Under the pieces are notes generated by a model. It searched no databases, was not told the origin of the DNA, and saw only the letters and a program-made list of their open reading frames with translations. Shown here piece after piece: positions 22,913-37,300 of a stretch of DNA of 64,000 nucleotides (position 1 is its first letter; the number at the start of each line of letters is the position of its first letter). Position numbers and translations under genes: made by a program. The stretch is taken from contig BROE01000022.1 in assembly GCA_036571765.1 (NCBI GenBank), positions 18,650,382 through 18,714,381 of the forward strand, read 5' to 3'. The DNA comes from Plecoglossus altivelis. Taxonomy: Eukaryota; Chordata; Actinopteri; Osmeriformes; Plecoglossidae.

Positions 22913-25760
22913 TTTATTATTTTGGCTGTCTAGTGAGATGGGTCAAAGCAGTATCTGCATGCAGTTGACTGTAACACTACAAGCACTATGCATTGAAAAG
23001 ATGGGAGTATGAAAGGTGCAATGCAATCAAAACATCCTTCATGTATGTATAATGTATACATATTGTAACGTTTATTACATGCTAAACATGCTTTATAAAT
23101 GTTTTATAACACATAATTACAGATGGTCTTGTGACACAAACCATGGAATTCCTCTTTATGAGGAGGCAAAAATGTCAAAAAAACACAATTTCTATAAAAT
23201 GTAAACAAATGTTGGAAACAGACAAGGATTTGTGCAGCTACAACATCCTTTAGACGGTCATGTTCAGAATAGTCTGATCCATATTCTCCATCTTCGATAT
23301 TCATGATGATAATGCCAATGAGGCTGACTGTCGGAACACAGATTACGAATGACACAGAACACATGACAGACTCAAACGAGGCCCCCATTGAAGTAGATCA
23401 CCTGGGAAGTATCGGAATAAAAAAGTGCTGTGAAGCTTGAAGAACAAAAAAAGGTCTTTGATGCAGAGCGTCCAACTCTTATCTCTGTACGTCTTTAAAC
23501 ATCGAGCGAAACGATCGACTCGTCGGATCTCAGCTCCTGTTGAACGCATTGTTCTGATTCAACTGTCAATTTTGAATTTACATACCATATATACTTCTTA
23601 ACATGAACAATTTCCATTACACATTACCAGATAATATATATATATAATATATTTGTATATTTCATATACTATAGAACATGTACATGCTGATACATAATGT
23701 CAATTTGAAGAGGGAAGCCATTTTGGTTTTGGTAAATGACTAAGCAGTTTTAAACCGCTGACTGATGGTGTTGTATGTTGTACCTTGAACACAGTAGACA
23801 GACAAGGCTCCAGAAGACGGCTTTTCCAGTAGCACAAAATAATACAAAACAGAACACAGTGTTTAACTTGTGGTGAATGCCACTTCATCGTGCTGTGCAA
23901 ATTACATTAGCTTGGTTCACTGTTGTGAAAATACATTATACCACACACAGATACACACTGCCTTGGTCTGTCAGCATAAGAACCAGGTAGTTTCTGTAGA
24001 GAACATTCTAGTGTCAGAGTGTGAGTGCAGGAGGACCCAAATGCAGCCAAGGCTGAATCAAAGAACAGAGACTTTAATTTTGCCCCGAACACGACGGAAT
24101 ACTCACAGCTAACGTGTCTAGACACTGACAAGGACTGCCACAGGGAGAGACATGCAGAAGGGCTGTGTGATGTCACCCCAGCTGTGTGATGTCACACCAG
24201 CTGTGTGATGTCACACCAGCAGTGATGGTGGAGGGAAGGAGACACAGGAGATGCAGGGAGACATAGACCACTAAGGCAGGGAAAACCTGACAGATAAACA
24301 CACAAAGGCACGGCTGTGGCCATGACAGTGTCCCCTCTCTCCAGGGACGTTCACAGGACGGACCTCCAGGCAGGGTGACCAGACGGGTCCGCCGACACAA
24401 GGGGTCAGAGGTCGTAACATCTCTGCTGCTGGGGGAGTGGTCAAGGGGGCAGAGTCACAGGGAATTGGTCAAGGGGCGGAGCCAAGGGGGAGTGGTCAAG
24501 GGGCGGAGCCACAGGAGAGGTGTCCAGGGGGCACAGCGCAGGACTGAGCCAGGGAGTGGGGCTGGAGCTGGGGTCTGTGGTGCGGTCCTAAGGTCTGGCT
24601 AGGTCTGTGGTCCGGTCTGTGGTCTGGCTGGGTCTGTGGTCCGGTCTGTGTTTTGGGAGGCTGTCCAGAGGTGATCAGCAGGAACACGTTGAACCATGTG
24701 ACCCTCCCACTGCCTTTCCTTAAACAGCTGCTGGACTGCAGTCCACTTCAGCTGTCTGGACATCAGCTTCAGAGTCTATGAGGCGTTGCACTGACTCGCT
24801 GAATACTGAAGACAGCTTCACCAAGAGCAGGAACCTCACCGTTAATCCCATAACTAAAAACACACCAGGACTCGTGGCAGTGACATCCGGGCTGAAAAGT
24901 GACTCCATGAGTCATAAGTTAGTCAGACAACGAAGAGTTTCTGATGAATGAATAAATGAATGACACGCGTGTGTGAGCACTATAGCACCCTCTGTGTGTG
25001 TGTGTTACTGTTGGCAGTGCAAAGATACTGTCATAAAATAGAAGCATTCTGTCTGTGTTCTGACTGAGGAATGTCTAAGAGTTGTGACGGGGTGTATAAT
25101 GTGAGGTGGTGACATCAAGTTCTACTAAAGGTCAGAACTTCAGAAATCATGAAAGGAAGAGATGGGCAGATCAGCCATGATGAATTATAACATGCATAAT
25201 TGTGGGTCGGTATTCATGCAAGTACACATTTTTCTAATGCCTCAGTGGTGTGGTTGAGTGAAAACAAGACCAAAGACAAACGACTGTTTACAAAAATATC
25301 GAAAAGCACAAGAACAACCTATGATCTGAAAAAAACGATCAGAAAAAACGATCAGAATCAAACTTCTGTAAGAAAAATCAGTTTGTAAAATGGCAGGAGA
25401 AGTACATTGAAAGACACTGGGTGCAGCACGAAAACACGGAGCTGCAAATTAAGTGAAATACTCAATTATTTCCTGATTGTCACAAAGCCTGAGAAACCCA
25501 TGGCCCTGTTCAGAAAGAGTGTCTTCTTTTCAAACGCCAGAAAATATGAACGCCAGAAAAGGTCAAAGGTCAACCACGACAGCTTGAGAACTTCCTGAGT
25601 CTTCACTCCAGGCACTGGCATGTAACTGAACTCAAGCATTGTCTATTTGGCATAGATACCCACACCTATGAAGGTCATCCACTTCGCCCGTTGGCCACCT
25701 TCAAAGGCTGTAAACATTTGGTCATTTAAAGGCTATGTTGCATCTCTCCCCATAACCCCC
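22913..25760 (-). other. scn1la: probable 3' UTR of scn1la
   Basis: After the scn1la stop at 25761 the minus strand runs through about 2.8 kb without another gene. Minus-strand AATAAA words occur at 23076-23071 and 22918-22913, in an AT-rich stretch. Mammalian SCN genes have 3' UTRs of roughly this size, so the transcript may end near 22.9-23.1 kb. It is interrupted by the repeat-like segment near 24.0-24.65 kb. The extent is inferred. Confidence 0.4.
24010..24650. mobile_element. probable interspersed repeat of unknown family
   Basis: Begins with AGGACCCAAATGCAGCCAAG and holds GGCCATGACAGTGTCCCCTC, both close to words seen in widespread fish repeats that carry 'GGACCCAAATGCAGAC' and 'CATGACAGTACCCCCCTC'. 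The inner part has GGGGAGTGGTCAAGGGGCGG-type short duplications. No coding potential. The assignment is from memory of similar sequences and is uncertain. Confidence 0.4.
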
Positions 25761-27291
25761 CTACTGTTCTCCTTCCTTGCCGTCTTTGCCTGCGACCTCT
25801 TGCTCAGTTTCATCCTTCTCGTATTTGCTAGTGTCTCGTTTGGTCACGCTGTCGTAGGAAGGGGGACAAGCTGTGGAGGGAGCCGTGGCTGTCTTGTCTG
25901 CCGTCGAGGTGTCGTTCAGCCTCTCGATGACCAGGTCCTCTGTGTCCGCCAGGGTTTCCTGACTCTTAAAGGCATTGGAGGATCTCTTAACAGTGCGTCT
26001 CTGGATGTAGTGTCTGGCTGCCTTCTGGATGACGATGGCCGACATGTCCTCCTGCTTGCGACGCAGCGTGGTGGTGATGGGCTCGTACGAAACCTTGGAG
26101 GGGTTGGACATCATGAAGCGGTCCTCCATCTGCCCACGGAGCATGTCCATCTCTCCGCCCTCGCCCAGGACGCGTTTGGTGAAGGCGAACAGGATGTCCA
26201 GGCAGTGGATCCTCTCCCCGCTCACCATGGGCAGGTCCATGGAGATGAGCTGGATCTTGTTGGGCTTGGCTATGCGTAACGGAGGGTCCAGGGCGTCGGC
26301 GAATTCGGACAGCTTGCCGTACTCCACGAACTGGGTGGCGCGCGGGTCGAACTTCTCCCACACCTCGTAGAACATCTCGAAGTCGTCCTCGCTGAGCGGC
26401 TCTGCGCTCTCCTCGGTGGCCACGCTGAAGTTCTCCAAGATGACGGCGATGTACATGTTGACCACGATCAGGAAGCAGATGATGACGTAGCTCACGAAGA
26501 AGATGATCCCCACAGCTGGGTTTCCACAGTCGCCCTTGTAGGGGCTTCCTGGGTGCTCGCTTTTCTTGTCACATTCGTCCGTGTTGAGCATAGGAGCCAA
26601 AAGGCCGTCCCATCCTGCCGACGTGGTGATCTGGAACAAACAGATCAAGCTGTTTCCCAGCGTCTCAAAGTTGAACATGTCGTCGATCCCTGCCTGCTTC
26701 TTGACGTAGGCAAAGTTGGACATGCCAAAGATGGCGTAGATGAACATGACCAAAAACAGCAGGAGACCAATGTTGAACAAGGCAGGAAGTGACATCATCA
26801 AGGCGAACAAGAGCGTGCGTATTCCCTTGGCGCCCTTAATGAGGCGGAGAATGCGGCCGATCCGGGCCAATCGGATGACTCGGAATAAAGTTGGCGAAAC
26901 AAAATACTTTTCGATCACGTTCGAGAGAAACATGCCTGGGGAGAAAAAGAGAGAATCAATAACAGCAAAACAGACGCACAACATCATCCTGCTTCGATCA
27001 AATCCAGAGGTGGACCTTACCAATCACTGACAGGATTACAACAATGAAGTCAAATACATTCCAACCAATGGTAAAGTAGTAATGGCGGAGGGAGATCATC
27101 TTCAACAAGCACTCTCCCGAGAACAGGATGATGAAGACCAGGTTAATCCAGTACAGGATATTGTCCATGTCTACAGTCTGGTCATCTGTCTCCACCATCA
27201 TGGTGACCATGTTAAGGCAGATGAGGATCATGATGAAAATGTCAAAGCCTTGCTTTGTTGTGAAATCAAAGATGCATCCTTGAAACTTGTT
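25761..27291 (-). CDS. scn1la: scn1la last two coding exons: domain IV and C-terminus
   Basis: Exon 27291-27021 (271 bases) encodes S1-S3 (GFDIFIMILICLNMVTMMVE, WINLVFIILFSGECLLKM). Exon 26935-25761 encodes S4 (TLFRVIRLARIGRILRLIKG), S5, pore with the DEKA Ala in TTSAGWDGLL, S6 (IIFFVSYVIICFLIVVNMYI), the EF-hand-like C-terminal domain (DDFEMFYEVWEKFDP), an IQ calmodulin motif (AIVIQKAARHYIQRR) and a PPSY motif that binds NEDD4-type ligases. Stop at 25763-25761. Everything is intact. Confidence 0.97.
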
Positions 27292-30200
27292 CTGAAACAA
27301 AAAAGCAAAAAAGGAATGTGTTCTCATTTGCATGACACCAGACAATAGACAGTGGAGAGACACGTGGCAAGAGAACTGGCGTGGGGCGTGGGGTGTGGCG
27401 TGAGGCGTGGTGTGGGGCGTGAGGCGTGGTGTGGGGCGTGGTGTGGGGCGTGAGGCGTGGTGTGGGGCGTGGTGTGAGGCGTGGTGTGGGGCGTGGGGCG
27501 TGGGGCATGGCGTGAGGCGTGGCGTGAGGCGTGGTGTGAGGCGTGGCACACGCACCCCTGCACACACACACACAACACACACACACACACACACACCCAA
27601 CAGCACCCACACACACCCACACACAGACACAAGCACAGACACAGACAGCACACACACACAGACACACACACACACTATTGACACACCACCACCACACACA
27701 CAACACACACACACGCACACAACAACACATGGTGCATGGGATGCACACACAACACCGCCACAACACACACAGACACACACACACACACCACAAACATACA
27801 CACACACACCTGGAGAAAGGTACACACTACAGACACACACTACACACGTCCACTACTTTATACCCTGGTCACACACCACACACCACACAACACACGTGCA
27901 ATGGATGCAACACACACACACAAACACAAACACACCCACACAATCACACACACACACACCACATGTGCATGGATGCACACACCCACACACAGACACACAC
28001 ACACACACCACACAAACGCACACACAAACAAACAAAAACACACACACACAGAGACACAAGAACAAACGATAGCAAAAAACAGTCTCAGATTTTCAGAATC
28101 GTAGATGATATCACACTGGATGACGACGCAGTAACAGTTTAGGATAAACTGGTGATTGCTTTAATTCTTCTTATCATGACATCTGTGACTGGTGATGGTG
28201 AGATCAGGAAAACACAAGAGATGAAATGTATCACATCAGTATGTGTGCCACACAAGTAACACCAACATGGCCCATAGCTCATTCCAGCCGGGGGGAAGAT
28301 GTTTTGGGAAAGAGTGAAGGAAGAGAAAGGGAGGGAGGGCTTCAGTCTACACACTAGACACTATGAGGTGTTTCAGTGGGGAACTGTGTCAATGGTGTGT
28401 AAAAAAACTGAAAAGAACCTTATGGAGGCAGGATGAAGTTTACTGCAAAATGAAAAACACACACGTGAATAAAGAAAGAATAGTTTCATGTTAAAGGCAC
28501 CCGGCAAGCTGTATCCACACATTGTACATCCACCTCAGGCCGGTGAAGTAGTGCCAGACCAGCCTTATATACAGGACAGTTTGGAGGCTACTACGTGAGG
28601 GGAGAGCATCGTCACACCAGGATATCTAGACCATCACAACATGCAAGCCAGCTAATCAATAGCAGCTCCATTAATTTCAACAGACCAAAGCTCTCCCGCT
28701 CATGTTATATAACCCTTTAAACTCTTAGACTGAACTTGGATTGCACAGCAACATCAGCTGGTACTGCGAGAGGATTCCAGCTGATTTTCATTTGATTTCA
28801 TTCACTTACGACCGTGTGACACAAGTGTCATTTCTCTAATACTAGCCAATACAGTCGAAACATATGATCATATTCTTGAATTCCTTGACTGCAAATGGGG
28901 CCTTTGTTACCGTGTGCCAGACTGATCAAATGTTAGAGAGCTCTACAGCAAACACAATCAGCTGGAGAACAGGGAACAGGAGAGGAGAGGTACCTATGCA
29001 ACACATGCATGGAGTGATTCTGAAAATCTGTGCAGCGGTTCTGATTGTGCTTTCCTGGCGGGGGCGGGGGGGGCGGGGGGGCGGGACGGGGGGGCTCCGC
29101 GCGCCTCTCTCTTACCCTCATGCCCTCGAAGCGGGACAACGCTCTCAGCGGCCGCAGAGCCCGCAGAGTCCTCAGGGACTTGATAGCTCCAAGCTCAGCG
29201 TAGCCCAGGGCGTTGGCAGCCAGACTAACCAGGGAGACCTGGAACATGCCAGCACACACACACATAAGCGCAAACAAACATGCGCGCACACACATGCACA
29301 CACACACACACACACGAGCACACACACACACACACACACGAGCACACACTCATCAGGGGGAGACAGACTGGCTGGCTCTGACTGTGTACAGGGACACAGA
29401 TATTCAGATTCTCTGTGTTAAGTCTTAGTGTTAACTATGAACATGTCAACCTAACCTAATATTCTATTATTTATAGGTCAATAAAGTTCATTACAGCGTC
29501 TCATCTGTTATAGGTGTATGTTAAAATGCTAATTCAGAACCTTACATCAACGATGAGGAAATCCAACCAGCACCAGTAATTGGTGAAGTACTTTGCAAAT
29601 CCATAAGCCACCCATTTCAGTAACATTTCTAGAATAAAAGTGTATGTGAAGATCTTGTCCGCGAATTCCAATAAAATCTTAATGGTCTTCATTTTCTCTA
29701 TGTAGATGTCTTCAAATGCCTGGGCAAAACAAACAAACAAACAAACAAATAACGTCATTCGAAACAGTCCGGTTGCCGGTGGGCAGAATAGACAGGTGTT
29801 AAGTTTGTCCTTCATTCAGGCATCTTGTCAACGAACAAAATATGTTTTAAATGAATCAAACACAACACTACTAGGCACTCGAAACCCAGCGATTAATACA
29901 GGTGCTTATTCAGAGTGCTATGTTACATTGTGTTAGACAGTATGAGCAGTTGTCCTTAAATCACCAGCCCCTGTTTTCCTAGAGGTCCTCAGCGTACCAG
30001 GGCAGAGCTGCTGAGCAGGATCATGAAGATGATGAACGTCTCAAACCAGTTGTGCTCCACGATCCTGAAGCACGTCTTCCTCAGTGTCCACCACAGCTTC
30101 CAGCGGCCCGTATCCACGTTCACCTGGCAACAGCGGAACCTGCGGACGCAGCCTGAAGACACGCTCGACGTCACAGCGAGTCCAGTGAGGGACTGGAGCG

Positions 30201-33200
30201 AAACATGCCATCTAGTAGCCTGCACGTTCACAAGGCCTCCAAACGTCAAAAACATCTGCTAAGATGACACCGTTATCTGACAGCTGCTGTGTGCGGTGAA
30301 GTAAAGACTGACAGCTCTGAGCTGTCGTCTCACCATCAGTGAAGCAGCCCTCAGGATCCAGGGACTCCTCTGGTTCCATGTCCACCGACTCCCCTCCCTC
30401 GCCCAGGGGCCGGATGTCCACGGTGCTGCCCTCAGACGAGCTGGCCTGGCAGTCAGCCAGCATCTGCACAACCAAACCACTGTTAGCATTAGCACACAGG
30501 CATGGCGTAGCTAGCCATTAGCACATAGACCAGGCATGGCATAGCTAGCCATTAGTACACAGGCGTGGCATTGCTTGCCATTAGCACACAGGCATGGCAT
30601 AGCTATCCATTAGTACATAGCACAGGTAGCCATTAGCACATAGCCCTGGCATGGCATAGCTATCCATTAGTACATGGCACAGGTAGCCATTAGCACATAG
30701 CCCTGGCATGGCATAGCTATCCATTAGTACAGAGCACGATAGCCGTTAGCACATAGCCCTGGCATGGCATAGCTAGCCAGCTGGGATGCTACATGCTGTA
30801 GCATTTCCGTAGGAGACGACTTAGTGGACTGAGCTTCACTTTCCTTATCACAAACCTCCTGGGATAAGGACTCCAGCACTCCTGTCAGGTGAAGTACTGT
30901 TTCATGCAGAGGCTATCAACGGTACCTAGAGGCTTCATATTTGAGACACATTTGAGTTGCTATGGAGTGCCAGACTTTTGGATTGAACACCACTGAGACA
31001 TACTGTTGCATCTCCAGAAAGCCTGTAGGTACTTGATAGAGCTCAGGGCACACAGCATGCATTTTCAGCAACCACATGTTTCATCAAGTCAATCGTCCAC
31101 CAGAACATGTTCTCCTTTCCATGTAGGTTTTATACTATCATCTTGATCTGGACGTATTACAAACCCAGTAACCCAATACATTCACATTCACATTCAAACA
31201 CCTGCACGTGCAGTGTATACACATGAGACAAGTCTGCGTCATTTCCCAACAGAAGATGTAGTCTACATTAGCTTAACAGCAGAGGAGAGCAAAGCAGACG
31301 ACCAAACTAGGCACATGGGAAACAGCCTGGGATCCAGAGCTATGCTCAGTGATCTGACAGCCCCGGGGAGCTGAAAGAAAACACCTGCAGGTAACCGAAT
31401 GTGATGGATCCTGGAGGAATCAAATTATTTCTTATACTTTGTGTACATCCCAATTTGGGCATGTGCGAATTTTGATCACAAATGTTGCCAGTATATCTGA
31501 CTTCTAGCTAACCTCAAAAGTTAAACCATGTGATTTTTCAGACAGTTGAGGTTTTGATTGAGAACAAGATGGCTGTCTTTCTCCCTCGGTCAAGTGTGTG
31601 GGTTGGGCGTGTCTTTTAAAAGCCCTGATAGTACAGAGGTTGTGAATGCCTTGTTGGAGTGCTGCAGCTCTAGGCTGTCCTGGGACCAGCTAATGTAGAG
31701 TGAGGAATGATGTAAGCACATTGCGATGAGACACTGTAAAGTGCTGTGAATCTAATAGAGAAGGCTACTCTAGAAAGTTACTCAAGCAGTCACTGCATAG
31801 AACTCTACTACCTTAAAATTACTTTAATGGAAAGCAAAGATTGGAGAAGGATATATTTCAGGAATAGCCTCTTTTTACGCCATATAATATATAGCTTTAA
31901 CAAAAAGACAAATGGCTACCAACGGTTAGTAGAAAACAATAATATAATACAGATAATCTGATACAGTATGCTCATTTTGGCTATACTATACTACGGTTAT
32001 TAAAATAGTATTGCATTACGAAAATTAACTTGTTCAACAAAACAAAACAAATATTTTTAGATCTCATTTGCTTTCTTTCATTTTTATAAATGTCTGCTTT
32101 CATCATTCCACAACGAACAATAATTGTCAATGAATATGTCATAATATATTTAAGATGTGATCCAGTTTGCTTAAATGAAAGATGTCGATCAGTTTTGCCA
32201 TGCTCAAAGTGGATGATAGCTACCCTGCCTGTGAGTCATCACACACCCCAGTAAACCAGTTCAAAAGCCTGATCTGGGAGCATGGTCTGATCTGAAAATC
32301 ATACTCATTCATAAATGTATTGCAGTATTGCAACAACAAAAAACAACCTTACATGAAAAAATTGAGATCAACAAAAAGTAAGGTTTGGAAACATCAAACT
32401 GCTGCTTACTAGCAGAGTTGACAATCCAGTGTTTACGAGCAAGTGGACAACAGTAGGTGGGCAAACCAACGAAAAAATGGGGAAGTTCAGATTTTTTTTC
32501 TGAATAGATGAAATAAACATGGTAATTATGAAGAAGAAAAGTGTTTTTTTCTTACAAGTCTTCTTACTGAAAAGCTTATGAGAGCATCGAGCTCAGTTTA
32601 CCAGAAGTTACCAGAATGTTCATCTGTCTGGAAATGAAACAAGTCTTAGTAAAACATCCACACGTCTGTTCATCACATTAAGGTATCTATGATGTACCGT
32701 CATTCATATGCATTTGAAAAAAACAAACAAAACAAAACGGTGACTAGTATCACCAGAAAGATAAGAAAACACAACAGTACAATCATCACCATGAAACCAC
32801 GTTAGACACATTTCATAACTGCCCACATGTGGTGACATACAGCCTTCTGAGTGGGCTGGAACTGGCCTCACTGTAAGAGCGAACAGACCAGCTCCCTGAA
32901 GAGGAGGATGCAGATCTGCAGCACTCAGCCTTAAATGGCACATAATGTAATCTGAAGACTGGTGTTTTCCTGTCTCCGTGGCCTCTCCTCGTTAGCGGAA
33001 GCGCTGGGTCTCCGGGGAAACGCCATGTCACATGCTCATGGTTGGGTTGCCATGAGTAACGTTGTGGGGGGAGGAGGGGGGTCTGGGCTAGGAGGTAGGC
33101 TAAGTGCACCCGCGTTACCACTGCAATGAAACATTTATCCATAGCAACTGATACATCTACACAGAGCCACCACAGACAATGCTGGTATCAGTCTTGATTC

Positions 33201-34175
33201 TCACCGCATTTGTTGTCTGCTGCTGGCTTTGCAAACGTTTTACCAAAAAAAGAAAAAAAAATACTTGAAGGTGAATTTACTGTGTTTGGTATAAATAAAT
33301 CTGCACTTTTAAATACTGTAACTGTGTAGACGTCACGTGAAATAAATACAATTTTATCTTTCACTGCTTTGAAGGACAAAAAATTCAACATTTGAGGAGC
33401 TCAGTCCTTGAAAAATTAAATGAATCATTTCACAGTTTTCAGAATTCGTTCTACAACCACCGAGCAATTATCACTTCAGAGGACGGCAATGCTGGAAGTT
33501 AACACCCTCAAATCAGATTTCATTAGCCAACTTCACACCTATGCTCGCTCGCTCCCTAGCGCTCTCTCTCCTGCGAGAACACTGTCTCCCTGTGTCCCTT
33601 CCACAACCGATTCACGATTCCACATGTGACACTACCAAACTCAGACAGCATCCTCACCTCTTTGCTCCCCTCCGTGTCAGAGGACTCGCTGCTGAAGTCT
33701 TCCGCGTTGAGGTTTTCAAAGTCCGACTCCCCCACAGCGATGGGCACAGTGATGGTCAGGTTAGCGTTCTGCAGGAAGGGCATGTAGTCGCTGTTGCTGT
33801 TTACTATGTACTTCCCTCCGTTGTTGTCCACGCCGGTGGGCATCCCATTCCCGTCCCTCGGGAAGGCCAAGTCCTTAAGGATCTCCACCGTGGTGTGGTT
33901 GGTTATGCAGTTGTGCTCCAGGGCTTTGTGGAGGTCATCCAGAGGCTTGTCCTCTCCCTGGATCCTCTTCTTCTTCCTCCTCCTCCTCTTCCTCAGGCAG
34001 ACACGGTGGACGGTGCGGCAGATCAGGGTCTTGATGAAGTCCACGGCACGCTGGATACGTCCGATGGCGATCTGGAGGTTGTTCATCTCGCTGTCATCGT
34101 CCGTGGCCGCCAGGTTGTCAGCGCTGAAGGAGCTCAGGAGCAGCGCCAGGAACAAGTTCAGCACCTGGAGCGAGC

Positions 34176-34207
<32 letters not shown>

Positions 34208-34257
34208 GAGCACACACACACACACACACACGAACACACACAAACACACACACACGA

Positions 34258-34288
<31 letters not shown>

Positions 34289-34303
34289 AACACACACACA
34301 CGA

Positions 34304-34350
<47 letters not shown>

Positions 34351-37300
34351 CACACACAAACACAAACACACACACACACACACATCCACATGTTTCGGAA
34401 TCTGCTAGTGAGGTAATTACGGTGAGAATCAGAAGGATGTCAAATCGCAGGTCAGTGTTGAAGACGTACCACCAGGTTTCCGATGACCATGACCATCATG
34501 AAGACGATCAGACACATGCCCTGCCCGGCCACCTCCATGCAGTCCCACATTGTCTCAATCCACTCCCCGCACAGCACCCGGAACACGATCAGGAACGAGT
34601 GGAAGAAGTCGTTCATGTGCCAGCGTGGCAGCTTGCAGTCTTTGTTGATCTTACACACGCAGTCCTTGTAGCTCTTCCCAAACAGCTGCATGCCCACCAC
34701 GGCGAAGATGAAGACGATGATGGCCAGCACAATCGTCAGGTTGCCCAGGGCGCCCACGGAGTTCCCGATGATCTTGATCAGCATGTTGAGAGTGGGCCAT
34801 GACTTGGCCAGCTTGAACACTCTCAGCTGTGAAGACAACATCGAGAAGACAGGTTAGACGCACCTTAGACTCACCTGGCTTCTGGAATCACAAATATCAA
34901 CTTGTGTGAATCCTAATCGATGGACTCAGTAGGATAAGATAGGATCTTCCTTTCGTACCAGTCTAAATGACCTGAGGACAGACATTCCCGGCACACTGGC
35001 CAAACCGAACTCCAGCAAGCTTATAGTGACTACAATGCCATCAAATATGTTCCATTTCTCTTGGAAATATCGATACGGGTCCATAGCGATGATTTTGAAG
35101 CACATTTCAGCTGTGAAAATTCCTGTGAACACCTGTGAGGAACATAAAGACAAAGATCGAGAATTTTAATGCAGGGCGTTCGTTAAGATTGGAACATTAG
35201 AAGGCAAAAGAAGGAAAAGCAGTGGACTGCTTGCCAGGTTTCCGGTGGAGAGCATGTTATTGAACTCTGTGGAGGAAGGGTGATGCTCAATGGCCATGAA
35301 CACCGTGTTGAGGACGATGCAGATGGTGATGGCTAGGTCCGTAAATGGATCCATCACAATCAGGTTGACCAGCTTCTTGAACCTCAGCCAAGCTGGGCAG
35401 CAGTCCCAAATCAGGAAGGCGCTGGAAAACTTGTACCAGCAAGGTGGGCATGTCTGTCTAGACTCTTCAAGCTCTGGCATAAAAGACACGATTCAAAAGA
35501 CAACCGTGTCTTTAATATTACAGTTTTTGTTGTTTCTTTTTCATGGGTTAGGATGTTTTGAGGTTCTCCTACCTTCCATGGTGTTGGTTATAATACTAGC
35601 CACACTCAGGGCTCGCTGTCTGGCCACAGGGTCTCCCAGGAAGTCCATGTTGGCCTGATAGACTCCACCCTCATCCCTAATGTACTCTGTGTCTGAGGTG
35701 GCACCCTGCACACACATGTTCATGGGTTACAGGAAGTGACATCACTGGAAGAATCTGTTGTCAACAGAGAAGAATAAAACTAGTATTGTCTATGAAAACT
35801 ACTAAAGGTGATGAACGAAGGACAAACATTGTCACAAAGAATCAACACAAAGAATGAACATTACCAAGAGATTCAAAAACAAAACGATAATGTAGAAAAA
35901 TAAATTAAAAAGCATTAAAGTCAAAGAGAATTAAAAAAACGGAAAATGATCAGGTTCACGACAGTGCAGACAGATAGCAGGACCACAGCACAGTCACAGG
36001 TGGTGCCCACAGCACAGACGTGATGTAGCCAATCACAACACACAGCTCTGGCGCCCAAGCCACGCCCACGCGTCCTTACGTTGTCATCAGAAGTGACCAT
36101 ATCTACTGTCACCTCAGGCAGCAGCAGGCCTGCTGGGGACGAGGGAAGAGAGGCCCTGCCCACCAGAGACACCACCCCGTTGCGGTCCACGGAGCTGTTC
36201 TTCTTCCTCCTATTGGCTGACAGCAGGATGTGTGACAGCAAGCTGCTCTGGCTCACGCTGCTGTAGCGACGGTCAGCCCGTCGAGGAACGAACAGAGAGC
36301 TCCGCCTACTGCCGTTGTCCTCAAATGCGCTGTTTTCGTCGTCGGCAAAGTCGTTGTCCGAACCAAAGTATGGAGGCCGGCCCCTGAAGCTGAACACACT
36401 GGCCTGGCTGTTCCTTCTGGAGGAGAACAGGGTGCCACGGACACTCAGGAAGGACTGGGAGAGAAACACATTCCTCAGAGACGGCTACCTCTCACAGAAA
36501 CACACCAGTGTAACTGACAGAAACACACCGATGTAACTCTGACAGAAACACACTGGTGTACCTCTGACAGAAACACCCCAGCATATCTCTGACAGAAACA
36601 CACCAGTGTAACTGACAGAAACACACCAGTGTAACTGACAGAAACACACCGGTGTAACTGATAGAAACACACCAGTGTACCTCTGACAGAAACACACCAG
36701 TGTAACTGACAAACACACCAGTGTACCTCTGACAGAAACACACCACTGTACTTCTGACAGAAACACACCAGTGTACCTGACAGAAACACACCAGTGTACC
36801 TCTGACAGAAACACCCCAGCATACCTCTGACAGAAACACACCAGTGTAACTGACAGAAACACACCAGTGTAACTGACAGAAACACACCGGTGTAACTGCC
36901 AGAAACACACCAGTGTAACTCTGACAGAAACACACCAGCGTACCTCTGACAGAAACACACCAGTGTAACTGACAGAAACACACTAGTGTAACTGCCAGAA
37001 ACACACCAGTATAACTCTGACAGAAACACACCAGTGTAACTCTGATAGAAACACACCAGTGTAACTGATAGAAACACACCAGTCTAACTGACAGAAACAC
37101 ACCGATGTAACTGACAGAAACACACCAGTGTACCTCTCACAGAAACACACCAGTGTAACTGATAGAAACACACCAGTGTAACTGACAGAAACACACCAGT
37201 GTAACTGATAGAAACACACCAGTGTAACTCTGATAGAAACACACCGGTGTACCTTTGCCACATTGTTTGAGTTTGGGTAGAATGATCCTTGTGCTCTTAA

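Noticed and set aside
25668..26370. Plus-strand frames of 203 and 113 codons
   Set aside because: Antisense shadows of the last scn1la exon, whose minus-strand frame is clearly coding.
27266..28142. His/Thr- and Cys/Val-rich frames over 100-280 codons
   Set aside because: Translations of CA/GT and GC-rich repeats; the real coding part is only 27291-27021.
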